Shown: one piece after another, positions 62,713-64,000 of the stretch | Numbering within the stretch: position 1 is the stretch's first letter | Layout of the letters: every line of letters begins with the position of its first letter | Origin: Faecalibacter macacae | GTDB taxonomy: Bacteria > Bacteroidota > Bacteroidia > Flavobacteriales > Weeksellaceae | Assembly: GCF_003687725.1 (NCBI RefSeq) | Contig: NZ_RDOJ01000002.1 | Coordinates: 63,249-127,248, forward strand | Reading direction: 5' to 3' | Length of the DNA: 64,000 bases | Notes under the pieces: model-generated | What the model was told of the DNA's origin: nothing | The model's input: only the letters and a program-made list of their open reading frames with translations | Database searches by the model: none | Translations under genes and position numbers: made by a program

Positions 62713-63334
62713 TTTTGCTTTTGGTCAAGATACAATAGCAAAAGATAGTATTGTTAAAATAAAAAATCCAGGACATCTATATATTGGAGTCGATTTATCT
62801 ACTCCTGCACAATCAATTTTCTCGGATAAACAAGGTGGTCAAGCTTTTGTTAGTTATCAAATTAAACCAAAAATACATGCAATAGCTGAATTTGGTTTTG
62901 AAAAGAATACTTTTAAAGAAAATCATTGGGATGTAAACGTTGATGGTTTCTTCGGAAAAGTTGGTGTTAACTATTTTTTTACTCAAGAGTCTGAAAATCC
63001 TGAAAATGGATTTTATGTTGGTGGGCGATTAGCTTATTCAGCATATAACCAAAAAATTGATTTATATCCTATCAAGGACATTTATACAAATCAAATGATT
63101 GGAGAAGGTTCTAAAGAAAAAGCTTCTGTAAGCTCATATTGGGTTGAAGTTGTTATTGGAGGTCGCTTACAATTACACAAAAAATTATACGCAGATTTCT
63201 CCATTCACCCAGCGGTATATATTGGAAGTAAAAAACAAGAAGATATAGATCCTTTAGTCATACCAAGCTATGGTAGAAATAATGGTTTATTTAATTTACC
63301 AATCTTTTGGGGATTATCTTACCAATTATTTTAA
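62660..63334 (+). CDS. DUF6048 family outer-membrane-type protein
   Basis: A 224-residue exported beta-barrel-like protein (signal MMQRQLILTFLLNLVAINFAFG). Alternating hydrophobic strands continue to a terminal Phe (GLSYQLF), the usual outer-membrane insertion signal. It fits the DUF6048 family that accompanies DUF6452. The ATG at 62660 is inside the preceding gene by 53 bp. It is required because it supplies the signal peptide, and no later ATG does. A strong terminator follows. Confidence 0.75.
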   Translation: MMQRQLILTFLLNLVAINFAFGQDTIAKDSIVKIKNPGHLYIGVDLSTPAQSIFSDKQGGQAFVSYQIKPKIHAIAEFGFEKNTFKENHWDVNVDGFFGKVGVNYFFTQESENPENGFYVGGRLAYSAYNQKIDLYPIKDIYTNQMIGEGSKEKASVSSYWVEVVIGGRLQLHKKLYADFSIHPAVYIGSKKQEDIDPLVIPSYGRNNGLFNLPIFWGLSYQLF

Positions 63335-63354
63335 ACTAAAAGTAAATCAATAAA

Positions 63355-63390
63355 AGAAAGAGAGTGAATATATTCACTCTCTTTTTTTTA
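63355..63390 (+). terminator. Terminator after the DUF6048 gene
   Basis: AAAGAGAGTGAA/TTCACTCTCTTT stem with a TATA loop and T7. Confidence 0.9.
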
Positions 63391-63436
63391 TATATAATCA
63401 GTTTAAATATTAATTCTAAGCACATTTTAAGATATA

Positions 63437-63518
63437 TAAAAAAGGAAAGCCCTCACAAAAGTGAGGGCTTTAACCTTAACCAACCTAAACCTATGAAAAA
63501 GCCATTAGCCTTTTATAG
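63437..63518 (-). ncRNA. Candidate small RNA of about 80 nt with its own promoter and terminator
   Basis: On the minus strand a full TTG-N19-TACTTTTG promoter fires at about 63518. The RNA then reads AAAAGGCTAATGGCTTTTT (weak hairpin), CATAGGTTTAGGTTGGTTAAG, and ends in the strong hairpin AAAGCCCTCAC/GTGAGGGCTTT (63471-63446) followed by CCTTTTTTT. There is no meaningful frame on the minus strand. A plus-strand frame at 63364-63618 running through it is dismissed. The gap 63335-63723 otherwise holds only terminator and rpsF promoter. Confidence 0.6.
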
Positions 63519-63521
63519 ACA

Positions 63522-63551
63522 CAAAAGTAACATAGTTTTTAATAAAAACAA
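63522..63551 (-). promoter_or_regulatory. Promoter of the candidate small RNA
   Basis: TTG (63551-63549), 19-base spacer, TACTTTTG (63529-63522) on the minus strand, matching the consensus exactly. Confidence 0.7.
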
Positions 63552-63672
63552 GCATTTGATATTTTTTTTTATAAAAAATTATCTATTTAAAAAATGTTTA
63601 AACACAAATAGATTATAAAATATTGCTATATAAAATTTTAATCAATATTAAGATAATTCAAATAAATGTTCT

Positions 63673-63680
63673 TATATTTG
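63673..63680 (+). promoter_or_regulatory. -7 element of rpsF
   Basis: Exact TATATTTG followed by C, predicting a leader of about 40 nt. No TTG at -33. Confidence 0.6.
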
Positions 63681-63723
63681 CACCTCGTAAAAAAAGTATT
63701 AATCATAATAAAACAATTTTAAA

Positions 63724-64000
63724 ATGACAAATTACGAAACTGTTTTCATTTTAACTCCCGTTCTATCTGACTCTCAGGTAGAGGAAGCAGTTAATAAATT
63801 CAATGATTTCGTTACTTCTAACGGAGGTGAAATCGTTGCTGCTGAAAATTGGGGACTAAAAAAATTAGCTTACCCAATTCAGAACAAAAGAAATGGATTC
63901 TACCACTTAGTAGAGTTTAAATCTGAAAATGCTGACTTAGTATCTCAATTAGAGGTTGCTTACAAGCGTGATGAGCGTGTTATCCGTTTCTTAACTGTGA
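63724..64000 (+). CDS. rpsF: 30S ribosomal protein S6, 5' part
   Basis: The first 92 codons are visible. [23 protein letters not shown] at the start, then [20 protein letters not shown] and [12 protein letters not shown], are those of S6, which binds S18 in the 30S platform. The gene runs off the right edge; rpsR and rplI normally follow in this lineage. The GC content is higher than the surroundings, as for a strongly expressed gene. Confidence 0.97.
   Translation, partial: MTNYETVFILTPVLSDSQVEEAVNKFNDFVTSNGGEIVAAENWGLKKLAYPIQNKRNGFYHLVEFKSENADLVSQLEVAYKRDERVIRFLTV

Noticed and set aside
63364-63618. 84-codon plus-strand frame across the small RNA
   Set aside because: It runs through the terminator of the DUF6048 gene, the small RNA and its promoter, and is Lys/Asn/Phe-rich as expected by chance.

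Overview
The window looks like the chromosome of an AT-rich member of the Bacteroidota, class Flavobacteriia. Promoters have the Bacteroidota form TTG-N19-23-TAnnTTTG. Shine-Dalgarno sequences are essentially absent, T-tract terminators are frequent, and lineage-typical families occur (four-helix-bundle protein, DUF6452/DUF6048, DUF3857, TonB receptor, Mpl). A Weeksellaceae-type genus such as Empedobacter would fit, but that is a guess. There is no rRNA operon, CRISPR array, prophage or intact insertion sequence.

Layout. 1-704: edge-truncated PIF1-like helicase. 805-1038: zinc-ribbon protein. 1077-9172 (minus): purine operon purL-purC-purF-four-helix protein-purM, with a repeat-filled 745-bp gap between purL and purC. 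9757-17206: membrane glycosyltransferase, PAS-LuxR regulator, M3 peptidase lipoprotein, frameshifted DUF2798-like gene, YebC, Bcr/CflA transporter. 17342-21273: MBL hydrolase, a radical SAM/TIGR03915 DNA-metabolism pair, tRNA-Ser and a frameshifted secreted-protein gene. 21308-28804 (minus): an operon of a broken TonB receptor, two paralogous gingipain-like/HEAT-repeat proteins and a lipoprotein. 28960-37954: sigma-factor-like scrap, MarR regulator, trimeric-adhesin-like surface protein, AraC regulator, katG, TPR-AraC membrane regulator, hypothetical protein. 38074-42943: CoA pyrophosphatase, acyltransferase, mpl, YceI lipoprotein, a 32-residue membrane peptide, mtnN.

43102-43749 (minus) is a tandem tRNA array, (Thr-Tyr)x3-Thr, built from 193-bp units. 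44040-53263 holds a Na/Pi cotransporter, a LuxE-like protein, two tandem DUF3857 proteins sharing an identical 3' end, aqpZ, an epimerase-like oxidoreductase and a K+ channel with a zinc-ribbon tail. 53269-57055 holds yihY and the overlapping run rlmH-CPBP protease-rdgB-rnz. 57251-59863 holds rplS with a hairpin leader, DUF2007, ppk2, and a YHS lipoprotein/SCO pair. 59920-64000 holds an exported protein, rlmD-DUF6452-DUF6048, a candidate antisense-oriented small RNA with its own promoter and terminator, and the start of rpsF.

Most of the window is housekeeping. The least explained parts are the TonB/caspase-like/HEAT operon, the small RNA at 63437-63518, the rplS leader hairpin, the radical SAM/TIGR03915 pair, and four decayed or frameshifted loci.
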